DNA of 64,000 nucleotides, taken from positions 62,001 to 126,000 of the forward strand of contig JAYELS010000021.1 of the NCBI GenBank assembly GCA_034717695.1, read 5' to 3'. Position numbers and translations under genes: made by a program. This DNA comes from NAT127 sp034717695. GTDB lineage: Bacteria > Pseudomonadota > Gammaproteobacteria > Pseudomonadales > Porticoccaceae. Below are positions 26,098 to 35,645 of this stretch, piece by piece; the stretch's first letter is position 1, and each line of letters starts with the position of its first letter. The notes under the pieces were generated by a model. The model saw only the letters and a program-made list of their open reading frames with translations, did not search any database and was not told the origin of the DNA.

Positions 26098-26328
26098 AAA
26101 ATAATTCCAAATAAAACAGCAGGTTACAAAAGACAACCGGGCCAACGGCAGGTTTCCGCCGGCAAAAGGACGGACATTTTACACATCGCGCCCCCGGCGG
26201 ACAAATCGCCCCCGGTGCGGGCAGGGCCGCGGTTCCAGGGCTGCGGAAGGCCGAGGTGGAAGTGATGCAAGGATCAGGCCCCGGCGTCCAGCCCGCCGTT
26301 GCGAGAGGCGTGCCGGCGCCGGGTGCCG

Positions 26329-27426
26329 TCAGCCCCCCGGGGCGGGACTGGCGCAGTAGTCCGCGAGCAGCTGGTCCAGCTCCCGCTGGCTGTGATCGGC
26401 GCTGACATAGGCCTCGCCGACGGCCCTGAGCAACACCAGGCGCACCACCCCGTCGGCCACCTTCTTGTCCACCGCCATGTGGGCCTTGAACGCCTCCACC
26501 GTCATCCCCGGGGGCACCGCCACCGGCAGTCCCGCCGCCTGCAACAGGGCGACAAGGCGCTTTACTTCAGCGCCGGGAACATGGCCGAGGCGAGCGGACA
26601 GGTCGGCGGCCATCACCATACCCACCGCCACCGCCTCGCCGTGGAGCAACCCCTGGTAGTCGCCGGCGGTTTCGATGGCATGGCCAAAGGTGTGGCCGAG
26701 ATTGAGGATGGCGCGAAGGCCCGACTCCCGTTCGTCGGCAGCCACCACCCGGGCCTTGTTGCGGCACGATTGCTCCACCGCGTGGATAAGGGCGCCGCGG
26801 TCCCGGGCCATCAGCGCCGCCATGTTGTCCTCGAGCCACTGGTAGAAACCCCGATCGATGATCAGGCCGTACTTGATGACCTCGGCGAGGCCGGCGCTGA
26901 ACTCCCGGGGCGGCAGGGTATCGAGCACATCCACATCGGCAATGACGGCGACCGGCTGGTGAAAGGCGCCGATCATGTTCTTGCCGAGGGGGTGATTGAC
27001 CCCGGTCTTGCCCCCCACGGAGGAATCCACCTGGGACAGCAGAGTGGTGGGAATCTGAATGAAACTGACACCCCGCTGGTAGGACGCCGCGGCGAATCCG
27101 GTCATGTCGCCCACCACCCCGCCGCCAAGGGCAATCAGGGTCGTCTTGCGGCTGTGGCGCAATTCCAGCAGACGCTGGTAGATGGTGGCGAGGGTGTCGA
27201 GGGTCTTGTAGCGCTCCCCGTCCGGGAGGATCACCGTGCCCACCTTCTTGCCCGCGAGGTGACCGAGCACCCTGTCGAGGTAGAGTGGCGCCACCGTCTC
27301 GTTGCTGACCACCAGCACCTCGCTGCCGGCGACATGGGTGAGCAGCGGCTCGGGATTGTCGAGCAGACCGCCGCCGATGTAGATGGGGTAACTTCTGTCG
27401 CCGAGGTCGACCTGGAGGCTGTTCAT
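26329..27426 (-). CDS. aroB: 3-dehydroquinate synthase
   Basis: Second step of the shikimate pathway: DAHP to 3-dehydroquinate, with NAD and a divalent metal. The 365-residue protein has the NAD site ALGGGVVGDMTGFAAA, the PTTLLSQVDSSVGGKTGVNH substrate-binding stretch, and the metal ligands in AEVIKYGLI and LNLGHTFGHAIE. It lies 41 bp downstream of aroK in the conserved pil-aroK-aroB unit. The DamX/SPOR-type gene that usually follows aroB in pseudomonads and enterics is missing here; a 231-bp gap with no gene separates it from gltB. Confidence 0.97.
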   Translation of the reverse strand: MNSLQVDLGDRSYPIYIGGGLLDNPEPLLTHVAGSEVLVVSNETVAPLYLDRVLGHLAGKKVGTVILPDGERYKTLDTLATIYQRLLELRHSRKTTLIALGGGVVGDMTGFAAASYQRGVSFIQIPTTLLSQVDSSVGGKTGVNHPLGKNMIGAFHQPVAVIADVDVLDTLPPREFSAGLAEVIKYGLIIDRGFYQWLEDNMAALMARDRGALIHAVEQSCRNKARVVAADERESGLRAILNLGHTFGHAIETAGDYQGLLHGEAVAVGMVMAADLSARLGHVPGAEVKRLVALLQAAGLPVAVPPGMTVEAFKAHMAVDKKVADGVVRLVLLRAVGEAYVSADHSQRELDQLLADYCASPAPGG

Positions 27427-27467
27427 TGCGTGTTCCGGGGAAGCGCGGGGCCCGGAACTTTAGCATA

Positions 27468-27992
27468 TCAGGGGTTTCGCTCGCGGAGTTTTTGCACCAG
27501 GGCATCGGTGGCCTGGCGGGAGTTGCGGTGCCCCACGTCAAAGACCCAGTGGGCCACCTGACGATAGAGCGGATCGCGATCGCGCTTCAGGCGCTCGATC
27601 ACCTGGCGGCGATCGGGAACCTGCAGCAAAGGCCGTTTCTTGTCCTTGAGGGTGCGCTGGTAGAGTTGCTCCACCGAGGCATTGAGAAACACCACGAAGC
27701 CCGTCGCCCTGAGTACGGCCCGATTGTCCTCGCTGAGCACCACGCCACCACCGGTGGAAAGCACAATGTCCTTGTCGGCGGCGATTTCCCGCAGCAGCTC
27801 CGACTCCCGGCGGCGGAAGCCGGCCTCGCCTTCCACATCAAAGATCCAGGGAATGGAGGCACCGCTGCGATGCTCGATCTCCTCGTCCAGGTCGATAAAG
27901 GTCTTGCCGAGCCGCTGGGCCACCAGTCGCCCGATGGTGGTCTTGCCGACCCCCATGGGGCCGACAAGATAGAGGTTCTCGCCCGGGATCAT
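27468..27992 (-). CDS. aroK: Shikimate kinase
   Basis: Phosphorylates shikimate with ATP. The 174-residue P-loop kinase has Walker A GPMGVGKTT, the DLDEEIE motif for Mg and shikimate, FRRRE for shikimate binding, TGGGVV, and the lid arginine in KKRPLL. The start codon overlaps the pilQ stop as ATGA, so translation is coupled with the pilus operon, an arrangement conserved in gammaproteobacteria. Confidence 0.97.
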   Translation of the reverse strand: MIPGENLYLVGPMGVGKTTIGRLVAQRLGKTFIDLDEEIEHRSGASIPWIFDVEGEAGFRRRESELLREIAADKDIVLSTGGGVVLSEDNRAVLRATGFVVFLNASVEQLYQRTLKDKKRPLLQVPDRRQVIERLKRDRDPLYRQVAHWVFDVGHRNSRQATDALVQKLRERNP

Positions 27993-30229
27993 CGATCAAG
28001 CAGCTGATCGTCGATGATTTTCGGGGTGACAAAGATCAGGATCTCGCGCTTGTCGCTGGAGCGGAAATCGTTCTTGAAGAGGCGACCCACGTAGGGAATG
28101 TCCCCCAGCAGCGGAATCTTCTCCTCGCCGTTCAGCTCCTGGTACTGGAAGATGCCGCCGAGCACCAGGGTCTGGCCATCGCCCACCAGGGCACGGGTCT
28201 CGATATCGGTGATATCCAGGGCGGGAACACCGCCGAACACCTCGTCCGCCACGTTGTTCTGGGAGATGAACAGGTCGAGGATGATGCGGTTGTCCGGGGT
28301 GATCTGGGGCGTCACCTCCAGCTTCAGCACCGCCTCCTTGAACTCGATGTTGGTGGCGCCGCTGGACGTCGCCTCCTGGTAGGCCACTTCCTGACCGGAG
28401 CGGATCACGGCCTTCTGCTTGTCACCGGTGAGCACCTTGGGCTGGGAGGCGATCTCGGCGTAGCCGGAGTTCTCCAGGGCGCTGAGCTCGAGGTCCAGAT
28501 AGGCGTTGTCGGTCAACAGTTGCAGGGCCACCTTGCCGGCGGGGTTGGCGACGCCGAGATCGACGTTCAAGCCATCGAAAATATCCACGTTGTCGGGGGT
28601 CGGCTCCTCCTGGGTGGCCCCCGCCGGCGTGATGGGGGGGATCGGCTCGCCGTCCTCGTCCACCGCCTGGACGTAGGGCGGCTCACCCCGGGGAAAGCGG
28701 TTCATGGGATTGAACGGGGCCCGGAAGTTCTCGATGCCGCCGCCGAAGCCAAACACGTTGTCGCCAATCTCCGAGGCCCCCTGGGCCCCCCAGCGCACCC
28801 CCAGCTCCTTGCGGAAGTCCGTCGTGGCCACCACGATGCGGGCCGAGATCTCCACCTGGCGCACGGGAATGTCGATCTGGTCCACCAGCTTGCGGAACTC
28901 GGCGATCTTGTCGGCGGTATCGGTGAGAATGATGGTGTTGGTGCGCTTGTCGACGATGGCGGACCCGCGCTCGGAGAGAATGCTGGCGGTGGCCGTGCGG
29001 TTCTCATCCGTGCGATCCCGCCGGCGGCCTTCTTCGTCGTCTTCCACATCGAACAGCTCGAACAGCTCCTTGGCATCGGCGTAGCGGATGCGAATGAACT
29101 CGGTCACCAGGGGCGCCAGCTCCTGCAGCTGCTTGTTGGCCTCCACCTGGAGGCGCTCCCGCTCGGCGATCTCCGCCGCGGGGGCGACCAGCAACACGTT
29201 GCCCTCCAGGCGCTTGTCTAGGCCCTTGGCCTTGAGGACGATGTCCAGGGCCTGATCCCAAGGGACATTATCAAGACGCAGGGTGATGCTGCCGGTGACG
29301 GTGTCGCTGGCCACCAGGTTGAGGTCGGTGAAGTCGGCGATCAGCTGCAGCACCGAGCGCACCTCGATGTCCTGGAAGTTGAGGGACAGTTTTTCACCGA
29401 CGAAGGCAAACCGCGCCTTGCGCTCCTCCACCTCGACCCGGCTGAGGGGCTTGACGCTGATGATGTAGCGGTTGTCCGTCTGGTAGGCGAGGTAATCGTA
29501 GTCACCGCTGGCTTCGACGCTCACCGTGGTGGTGGAACCCTTAGCCCGGGTGTCGATGTTCTTCACCGGGGTCGCGAAGTCGATCACGTCCAGCCGGCGA
29601 TCCAGCTGGGGGGGAAGGTGGGTGTGGAAGAACTCGGCGACGATCTTGTTGCCGGTCTGGGTCACGTCGACGCTGATGGCCGGGTCCGACAGGGTCAGGG
29701 TCACCAGGCCTTCACCCTGCTCTCCCCGGGAGAAATCCACATTCTGGATAGCGCGGCCGGTCGCGGCCGGCGACGCGGCAGCGGACTGCTCGAAGGTACC
29801 CTGGCCGCCCGCGGCGACGCCGGCCCCGGCGGCAACACCCAGCACCTTGAGGGTCACCTTGTCCCCCTCAAGTAGGGTGGTATAGCCCGTCATTTGATTG
29901 AGGTTGAGGACCAGGCGGGTCTTTTCATCGGTGGACACCACCACGGCGCTCTTGGCGTTCTCGAAGGCCAGCGGGTGCTTTTTCTCCTTGAGGGCGCTTT
30001 GCACGCCGGGGAAATCCACCACGATGCGCGCGGGGGAGTCGATGGTGTAGGCCTCGGGATCCGGCGGCATGTCGGAAAAATCCAGGGTGATCTCGAATTC
30101 ATTGCCCGGAAGGGAAGTGAAGCGGATGTCATCAAGCGTGGTCGCCCGGGCGAGAGATCCGAACACCAGTCCCGCCCCGAGGGTGCAGAGAAGTGCCAGC
30201 CGACCAGTTAGCTGCCTGTGGATTTTCAT
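27989..30229 (-). CDS. pilQ: Type IV pilus secretin PilQ
   Basis: Outer-membrane secretin channel for type IV pili. The 746-residue precursor has a signal peptide ending near LARA. It continues with two AMIN domains (peptidoglycan binding), an STN/N0 domain (LNFQDIEVRSVLQLIADFT), an N1 domain and the secretin core with VPLLGDIP-type motif (KIPLLGDIPYVGRLF). The linker before the core is rich in acidic and Pro residues. It is the last pilus gene of pilMNOPQ and overlaps aroK. Confidence 0.97.
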   Translation of the reverse strand: MKIHRQLTGRLALLCTLGAGLVFGSLARATTLDDIRFTSLPGNEFEITLDFSDMPPDPEAYTIDSPARIVVDFPGVQSALKEKKHPLAFENAKSAVVVSTDEKTRLVLNLNQMTGYTTLLEGDKVTLKVLGVAAGAGVAAGGQGTFEQSAAASPAATGRAIQNVDFSRGEQGEGLVTLTLSDPAISVDVTQTGNKIVAEFFHTHLPPQLDRRLDVIDFATPVKNIDTRAKGSTTTVSVEASGDYDYLAYQTDNRYIISVKPLSRVEVEERKARFAFVGEKLSLNFQDIEVRSVLQLIADFTDLNLVASDTVTGSITLRLDNVPWDQALDIVLKAKGLDKRLEGNVLLVAPAAEIAERERLQVEANKQLQELAPLVTEFIRIRYADAKELFELFDVEDDEEGRRRDRTDENRTATASILSERGSAIVDKRTNTIILTDTADKIAEFRKLVDQIDIPVRQVEISARIVVATTDFRKELGVRWGAQGASEIGDNVFGFGGGIENFRAPFNPMNRFPRGEPPYVQAVDEDGEPIPPITPAGATQEEPTPDNVDIFDGLNVDLGVANPAGKVALQLLTDNAYLDLELSALENSGYAEIASQPKVLTGDKQKAVIRSGQEVAYQEATSSGATNIEFKEAVLKLEVTPQITPDNRIILDLFISQNNVADEVFGGVPALDITDIETRALVGDGQTLVLGGIFQYQELNGEEKIPLLGDIPYVGRLFKNDFRSSDKREILIFVTPKIIDDQLLDR

Positions 30230-30254
30230 ACTTGTTCCCCAACGTTGTGCACGC

Positions 30255-30782
30255 CTATTTCTCCCTCAAAGCCAGTGTTCGCGGCCGCTCGACCCAGCCG
30301 TTCTTGCCATCTGGCACAATTTCGATCACTTCGATCTGGGCCGGTGTCAGGGAGACGATCCTGCCGTGGTTCTTGCCCAGATAGTTGCCCATGGTCACCC
30401 GGTGAATACCGCCCGAGCCATCGTCGACGAGCCCCCAGATGACACCGTCCTTGACCATGGTGCCCACCATCGACAGGGCCGCGAAGTTGTGACCCTCCAG
30501 ATACTCCCGGGGGCGATTCTCGTCGGGCGCCACGGCCTGGCGGCCGTAGGAGCCGTCCGCCGCCAGCTCCAGCAGCGGGCGGTCGAAGGGGCTGCGCTGG
30601 GCGAGGGCGGTGTACTTGTAGGCCGTGTAGGGGCTGAACGTCGGTATCGGTTCGATCTCCCCCGCCGGCCTTGCCTTGACCTCGGCCATGTAGTCCTCCA
30701 GATCCTGATGACGCGAGCCGGAGCACCCCGACAACAGCAGGGCCAGAGCCGCGACAGCAACAATCTTTTCCCCGGCACTCAT
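30255..30782 (-). CDS. pilP: Type IV pilus inner-membrane lipoprotein PilP
   Basis: The 175-residue lipoprotein links the PilMNO inner-membrane complex to PilQ. A signal peptide ends in the lipobox LLSGC. A disordered linker with SPFDRP precedes the beta-sandwich domain, which contains NFAALSMVGTM and IVSLTPAQIEVIEIVPDG, typical of PilP. The start lies 3 bp after the pilO stop, and pilQ follows after 25 bp. Confidence 0.95.
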   Translation of the reverse strand: MSAGEKIVAVAALALLLSGCSGSRHQDLEDYMAEVKARPAGEIEPIPTFSPYTAYKYTALAQRSPFDRPLLELAADGSYGRQAVAPDENRPREYLEGHNFAALSMVGTMVKDGVIWGLVDDGSGGIHRVTMGNYLGKNHGRIVSLTPAQIEVIEIVPDGKNGWVERPRTLALREK

Positions 30783-30785
30783 CGG

Positions 30786-31397
30786 TCAATCATCCTGTGA
30801 CTTGTAGCGGTAGGTTTTGGCGGTCACTTCGAATGTCAGTGAGCGCCCGCCCTCCTCGGCCTTGATGGTGTAGTCGTGAAGGGTGACGATCCTCGGCAGC
30901 CCCGAGACCCCGCTCACGAAGGAGCCGAAATCGTGGTAGCCGCCGCTGGCGACGATCTTGATGGGCAACTCCACGTAGAACTCCGAGGCCACTTCCGGCT
31001 GGAGGGTGATGCTCTCGATGTCGAGGCTGCTGCCGTAGCCGATCTCGGTGATATCCTCGAGCAGCCCCGGCACCTCGGTATCGCTCGGCAGTTGCGCCAG
31101 CAGGGCGCCAAAGGACTTTTCGAGCTCCACCATCTGCGCCCGGTAGGCCTCGATATTGGCCGACTCGAAGGCCTTTTCCTCGAAGGTCTTGCGCAGGGTG
31201 ACTTCCTGGTTCTGCAAATTCGTCAGGTTGGTGTTCAGGTCGCGAATATGGAGGTAGTAGGCCGCCACCAGCACCAGCACGAACAGGATCGCCAGCAGAA
31301 TCACCCGAACCGGCAGGGGCCACACGCCAATGGTGTTGAACTCCAGCTCGCCGAGGTCAATCTCTTTCAGCTGGTTGAAAAAATCGCTGCTAGCCAT
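30786..31397 (-). CDS. pilO: Type IV pilus assembly protein PilO
   Basis: Bitopic inner-membrane protein that dimerises with PilN. The 203 residues show a short cytoplasmic N-terminus, one membrane helix (VRVILLAILFVLVLVAAYYL), a periplasmic coiled coil, and a ferredoxin-like domain ending in the TYRYKSQDD tail. It lies 3 bp after pilN. Confidence 0.95.
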   Translation of the reverse strand: MASSDFFNQLKEIDLGELEFNTIGVWPLPVRVILLAILFVLVLVAAYYLHIRDLNTNLTNLQNQEVTLRKTFEEKAFESANIEAYRAQMVELEKSFGALLAQLPSDTEVPGLLEDITEIGYGSSLDIESITLQPEVASEFYVELPIKIVASGGYHDFGSFVSGVSGLPRIVTLHDYTIKAEEGGRSLTFEVTAKTYRYKSQDD

Positions 31398-31400
31398 GCA

Positions 31401-31976
31401 TCAGGCCCCTGTGTTGTCCTGTTCCACCACGACCTCGGGCTTGGTCAGCTGGACCCGCATCTCGAACCTGTTGCCCTGCTCCCCGAGGCTCTGGTCCGCC
31501 TCCACCTTGGTCAGATTGGGGTCCGTGAACTTGTAGGAGCCGTCGAGGTTGCGCATCAGCGCCGACACCCGGTTGTTGGACTCGGCAAACCCGGTGAGGG
31601 ACATGGCGTCGTTGACCCGCTCCAGATCGGTGAGGAACACTCCCTCGGGGGTCGCCTTCACCAGCTCGTCGAAAATGCGCACGATATCCGGGCGATTGGC
31701 CTGCAGCGCCTGGATCACTTCCATGCGGTCGAGCATCTCCTGCTTGCGGGTCTTGAGCTCGGAAATCTCCTTCACCTGCTTGTCGAGCTCGGCGATCTCT
31801 TGATTGATGCGGTCATTGCGGCTGGCCTGGTTGTCGATGCGGGCGTCCACCACCCGATCCCAAGCGAACACCGCCAAGAGACCCGCCACTAGCACCACGG
31901 CGGCGACTTCGAGGAATTCACGCTTCTTGACCTGGCGGTACTCCTCGCGCCAGGGAAGCAGGTTGATCTTCGCCAT
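31401..31976 (-). CDS. pilN: Type IV pilus assembly protein PilN
   Basis: The 191-residue protein starts with INLLPWREEYR, the conserved N-terminal stretch that binds PilM in the cytoplasm. A membrane helix, a coiled coil and a periplasmic domain follow. It lies 2 bp after pilM in the operon. Confidence 0.96.
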   Translation of the reverse strand: MAKINLLPWREEYRQVKKREFLEVAAVVLVAGLLAVFAWDRVVDARIDNQASRNDRINQEIAELDKQVKEISELKTRKQEMLDRMEVIQALQANRPDIVRIFDELVKATPEGVFLTDLERVNDAMSLTGFAESNNRVSALMRNLDGSYKFTDPNLTKVEADQSLGEQGNRFEMRVQLTKPEVVVEQDNTGA

Positions 31977-31978
31977 AG

Positions 31979-33046
31979 TCAGTCAAAGCTCCTGAGGGCC
32001 AGCCCGACGGCAATCATCATTGCCGGAGCATCGTTGGCGAGGGCCACGGCGTTGACCTTGCTCGACACCGCCATGTTGGCAAACGGATTGGCCACCATGG
32101 TGGCCAATCCCAGCTTCTCCTCCACGTCCTCCCGCAGACCGTCCATGGCGGCGACACCGCCGGCCAGCACCAGCTGGTCGATGTAGTTGTACTGGCTGGA
32201 GGAGAAGAAAAACTGCAGCGAACGGGAAACTTGCTGAATGAGGGCTTCTTTGAAGGGCTCGAGAATCTCCATCTCGTAATCGGCGGGCAACCCGCCCTGC
32301 TTCTTGGCCTGCCCCGCCTCCTGGAAGGACAGGCCGTAGCGCCCCTGAATTTCCTCGGTGACCTGCTTGCCCCCAAACAGTTGCTCACGGGTGTAGACGG
32401 TCTTGCCATCCACCAGCACGCTGAGGGTGAGCATGGTCGAGCCGATGTCCGCCACCACCACCACCTGGTCGGCGCTGGCCTCCATCTGCTGGCTGATCAG
32501 CTTGAAGGCCCGCTCCATGGCAAACACCTCCACATCGATCACCTTGGCGGAGAGGCCCGCGGCCTCGATGGCCTGCTGGCGGGTTTCGACGTTCTCCTGG
32601 CGACAGGCGGCGAGCAACACATCCACCTGGCCGGCATTGACCGGGGACGGGCCCACCACCTCGAAATCCAGGGCGACCTCTTCCAGGGGATAGGGAATGT
32701 ACTGATCCGCCTCGAGGGCGATCTGGGTCTCCATGGCCTGATCGCTGAGCCCCACGGGCATCTCGATCATCTTGGTGATCACCGCGGAGCCGGCCACGGC
32801 CGCCGCCACATCCCGGGACTTGGGCTTGGCCTGGGCCACCAGCTTGCGGATGGTGTCCGCCAGGGCCTCGACATCGTTGATGTTTTTTTCGACAACAGTA
32901 TTGGGCGGGAGAGGGCGCACCATGTAGCTCTCGACCCGGTATTTGTTCCCGCTCCTGCTCAGCTCGATCAGCTTCACCGACGAGGAAGTGATATCGAGCC
33001 CCAGGACGGGCCTGGATTTCGCTTTCAGAAAACCGAAGAGTTCCAT
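31979..33046 (-). CDS. pilM: Type IV pilus ATPase-like protein PilM
   Basis: Actin-like cytoplasmic protein of the pilus alignment complex that binds ATP and the PilN tail. The 355 residues contain the first nucleotide motif VLGLDITSSSVKLIEL, a second phosphate motif VVVADIGSTMLTLSVL and the adenosine motif LVLAGGVAAMDGL. It is the first gene of pilMNOPQ and is divergent from the PBP1A gene across a 133-bp AT-richer gap, an arrangement conserved in pseudomonads. Confidence 0.96.
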   Translation of the reverse strand: MELFGFLKAKSRPVLGLDITSSSVKLIELSRSGNKYRVESYMVRPLPPNTVVEKNINDVEALADTIRKLVAQAKPKSRDVAAAVAGSAVITKMIEMPVGLSDQAMETQIALEADQYIPYPLEEVALDFEVVGPSPVNAGQVDVLLAACRQENVETRQQAIEAAGLSAKVIDVEVFAMERAFKLISQQMEASADQVVVVADIGSTMLTLSVLVDGKTVYTREQLFGGKQVTEEIQGRYGLSFQEAGQAKKQGGLPADYEMEILEPFKEALIQQVSRSLQFFFSSSQYNYIDQLVLAGGVAAMDGLREDVEEKLGLATMVANPFANMAVSSKVNAVALANDAPAMMIAVGLALRSFD

Positions 33047-33123
33047 TTTTGTTTTCTATATCCCACTGTTGCGAGCAGCTTGTCAGAAAGAACTTTAACT
33101 TATTGCCACCGCTTTGCAAATGA

Positions 33124-33152
33124 TGCATTGCATTCTTTGTTACTCTTATAAT
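33124..33152 (+). promoter_or_regulatory. Probable sigma-70 promoter for mrcA
   Basis: A perfect TATAAT at 33147-33152 lies 28 bp before the mrcA ATG. The -35 candidate TGCATT, 17 bp upstream, is weak. Confidence 0.5.
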
Positions 33153-33179
33153 GGCCGGCCAGCATACCCCGGTGCGCCA

Positions 33180-35642
33180 ATGAAATCATACTTCCGGTCT
33201 TTTTGTAAGTTTTCCATGCTGTTAGGCGTGTTTTCAGCGGGTGCCGCACTGATCGTTTCCGCCAGTTTCTACCTGTACCTGAGCCCCAAGCTGCCATCCC
33301 CCGAAACCCTCCGCACCGTCAAGCTCCAGACCCCCCTGCGGGTGTACTCCCGGGACGGTCGGCTGATGGGGGAATTCGGCGAAAAGCGCCGCACCCCCAT
33401 CCGCTTCGAGGATATTCCCCAGGATTTCATCAACGCCATTCTCGCCGCGGAAGATGACCGTTTCTACGACCACAACGGGGTGGACATCACCGGCCTCACC
33501 CGCGCCGCCATCGAGCTCGCCACCACCCGGGAAATCCAGTCCGGGGGCAGCACCATCACCATGCAGCTGGCGCGCAACTTTTTCCTCTCCACCGAGCAGA
33601 GCTTCATCCGCAAGTTCAATGAGATCCTCCTCGCCCTGCGCATCGAAGAGGAACTCAACAAGGAGGAAATCCTCACCCTCTACGCCAACCTGATCTACCT
33701 CGGGAGCCGCGCCTACGGCGTGGAGGCCGCCGCCCAGACCTACTACGGCAAGCCCATTGGCGAACTGTCCCTCGATCAGCTGGCCCTGATCGCCGGCCTA
33801 CCCAAGGCGCCCTCCGCCTTCAACCCCCTGGTCAATCCCGAGCGCGCCATGACCCGCCGGGACTGGATTCTCAGGCGCATGCACAAACTGGACCTGATCG
33901 ACGACGACCAGCTCGCCACCGCCCTCGCGGCGCCGATGAACGCCAGCCACCACGGCCCCAGCCGGGAGCTGGACGCCCCCTATGTCGCCGAGATGGCCCG
34001 CCAGGAGGCCATCGACAAGTTCGGCCTCGACGCCTACACCGAGGGCTACCGGGTGTTCACCACCGTCGACAGCCAGTTGCAGGCGAGCGCCAACCGGGTG
34101 GTCCGCCAGGGCCTTGAGAGCTACGACGCCCGCCACGGCTACCGCGGCCCGGAGAGCCACCACCCCGATCCCGCCAACTGGCCCCGGGTGCTGGCGGACA
34201 CGCCGCCGTCCGGCCCGCTGCTGCCCGCCATCGTCACCGCCGTGGACAGGGACTCGGCGGCGCTGCGGCTGCGTTTCGACGGCGAGAGGCAACTGGCCCT
34301 CGCCCACAACCCGGACATTCGCCTGTTCATCAACGAAAATGCCCGCTCGGCGCCAGTCCAGGACCTGACGACCCTGCTCAAGCCGGGCGATCTGATCCGG
34401 GTGCGCCGCGACGACAAGGGCCACTGGCGCCTCGCCCAGATTCCCAAGGCCCAGGCGGCGCTGGTGGCCATCGACCCGGACGACGGCGCCATTCGCGCCC
34501 TGGTGGGCGGCTTTGACTTCGAGCAGAGCCACTTCAACCGCGCCACCCAGGCCCAGCGCCAGCCGGGCTCCAACTTCAAGCCGTTCATCTACGCCAAGGC
34601 GCTGGAGAGCGGCATGACCGCCGCGACCCTCATCAACGACGCGCCGGTGGTGTTCCGCGACCCCCAGCTCGAAAAGGTCTGGCGCCCGGAAAACGACAGC
34701 GGCAAGTTCTACGGCCCAACCCGCCTGCGCAAGGCGCTGTACCTTTCCCGCAACCTGGTGTCGATCCGCATCCTTCGCCAGATCGGGGTCAAGCACGCCA
34801 TCGCCAGCATGGAGCGCTTCGGCTTCGACCCCGCCACCCTGCCCGGCAACCTGTCCCTGGCCCTCGGCACCCAGGCGACCACGCCCCTCGCCATCGCCAG
34901 CGGCTACACGGTGTTCGCCAACGGCGGCCACCGGGTGCCCCCCTACCTGGTGGCGCGGATCGAAACCGAGGACGGCGCCCTGCTCTACGAGGCCAATCCC
35001 CCCCGAGTGTGCCGCGACTGCTCGAGCCCCCAGGCCACCCCTCCCTCGGACGGGGAAGCCAGCTCCCTGGAGGAACTGTTCGCCCAGACGGAGGCTTCGA
35101 CTGGGCCCGCCAGCCCCCCCACCCAGGCCGAGCGGGTGATGGACGCCCGGGTGGCCTACATCATGGATTCCATCCTCAAGGACGCTATCCGCCTCGGCAC
35201 CGGGCGCAAGGCGCTGGTGCTCAATCGCCGCGACATCGCCGGCAAGACCGGCACCACCAACGGCCCCCGGGATGCCTGGTTCTCCGGATACAGCCCCCAC
35301 CTGGTGGCATCGGTGTGGGTCGGTTTCGACGAGAACCACCTGCTCGGACGCAACGAGTACGGCGGCTCGGCGGCCCTGCCCATCTGGATCGACTTCATGA
35401 AGGACGCCCTCAAGGACAAGCCGGAGATTCTCCCGCCGCAACCCCCAGGCCTCGTCACCGCGCGCATCGACCCCAATACCGGCCAGCGGGTCGGGCCGGG
35501 CTATCCCGGGGCGATGCTCGAATACTTTGTGGAAGGGAGGACGCCCCCCGTCAGCCGCCGCCCCTCGAGCGGCGGGGAACCCCGGGGCAATGGGGGCAAC
35601 GGCGCGGGCGGCGCAAGCCCCCTCCCCGACGACCTGTTCTGA
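33180..35642 (+). CDS. mrcA: Penicillin-binding protein 1A
   Basis: Bifunctional class A PBP that polymerises and cross-links peptidoglycan. The ATG at 33180 gives 820 residues, near the E. coli length; codons further upstream overlap the promoter. A membrane anchor (about 12-35) precedes the GT51 domain with catalytic Glu91 in AAEDDRFYDHNG and GGSTITMQLARNFF. An OB-like insert follows. The transpeptidase has Ser464 in SNFK, the SRN motif in YLSRNLVS and KTGT at residue 689. The C-terminal tail is Gly/Ser/Pro-rich and probably disordered. Divergent from pilM. Confidence 0.96.
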   Translation: MKSYFRSFCKFSMLLGVFSAGAALIVSASFYLYLSPKLPSPETLRTVKLQTPLRVYSRDGRLMGEFGEKRRTPIRFEDIPQDFINAILAAEDDRFYDHNGVDITGLTRAAIELATTREIQSGGSTITMQLARNFFLSTEQSFIRKFNEILLALRIEEELNKEEILTLYANLIYLGSRAYGVEAAAQTYYGKPIGELSLDQLALIAGLPKAPSAFNPLVNPERAMTRRDWILRRMHKLDLIDDDQLATALAAPMNASHHGPSRELDAPYVAEMARQEAIDKFGLDAYTEGYRVFTTVDSQLQASANRVVRQGLESYDARHGYRGPESHHPDPANWPRVLADTPPSGPLLPAIVTAVDRDSAALRLRFDGERQLALAHNPDIRLFINENARSAPVQDLTTLLKPGDLIRVRRDDKGHWRLAQIPKAQAALVAIDPDDGAIRALVGGFDFEQSHFNRATQAQRQPGSNFKPFIYAKALESGMTAATLINDAPVVFRDPQLEKVWRPENDSGKFYGPTRLRKALYLSRNLVSIRILRQIGVKHAIASMERFGFDPATLPGNLSLALGTQATTPLAIASGYTVFANGGHRVPPYLVARIETEDGALLYEANPPRVCRDCSSPQATPPSDGEASSLEELFAQTEASTGPASPPTQAERVMDARVAYIMDSILKDAIRLGTGRKALVLNRRDIAGKTGTTNGPRDAWFSGYSPHLVASVWVGFDENHLLGRNEYGGSAALPIWIDFMKDALKDKPEILPPQPPGLVTARIDPNTGQRVGPGYPGAMLEYFVEGRTPPVSRRPSSGGEPRGNGGNGAGGASPLPDDLF

Positions 35643-35645
35643 CCC

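Noticed and set aside
21595..26265. A 1556-codon open frame on the plus strand opposite gltB
   Set aside because: It is antisense to a perfectly conserved GltB and is kept open by the high GC third positions of gltB. Its translation shows no known family and low-complexity content.
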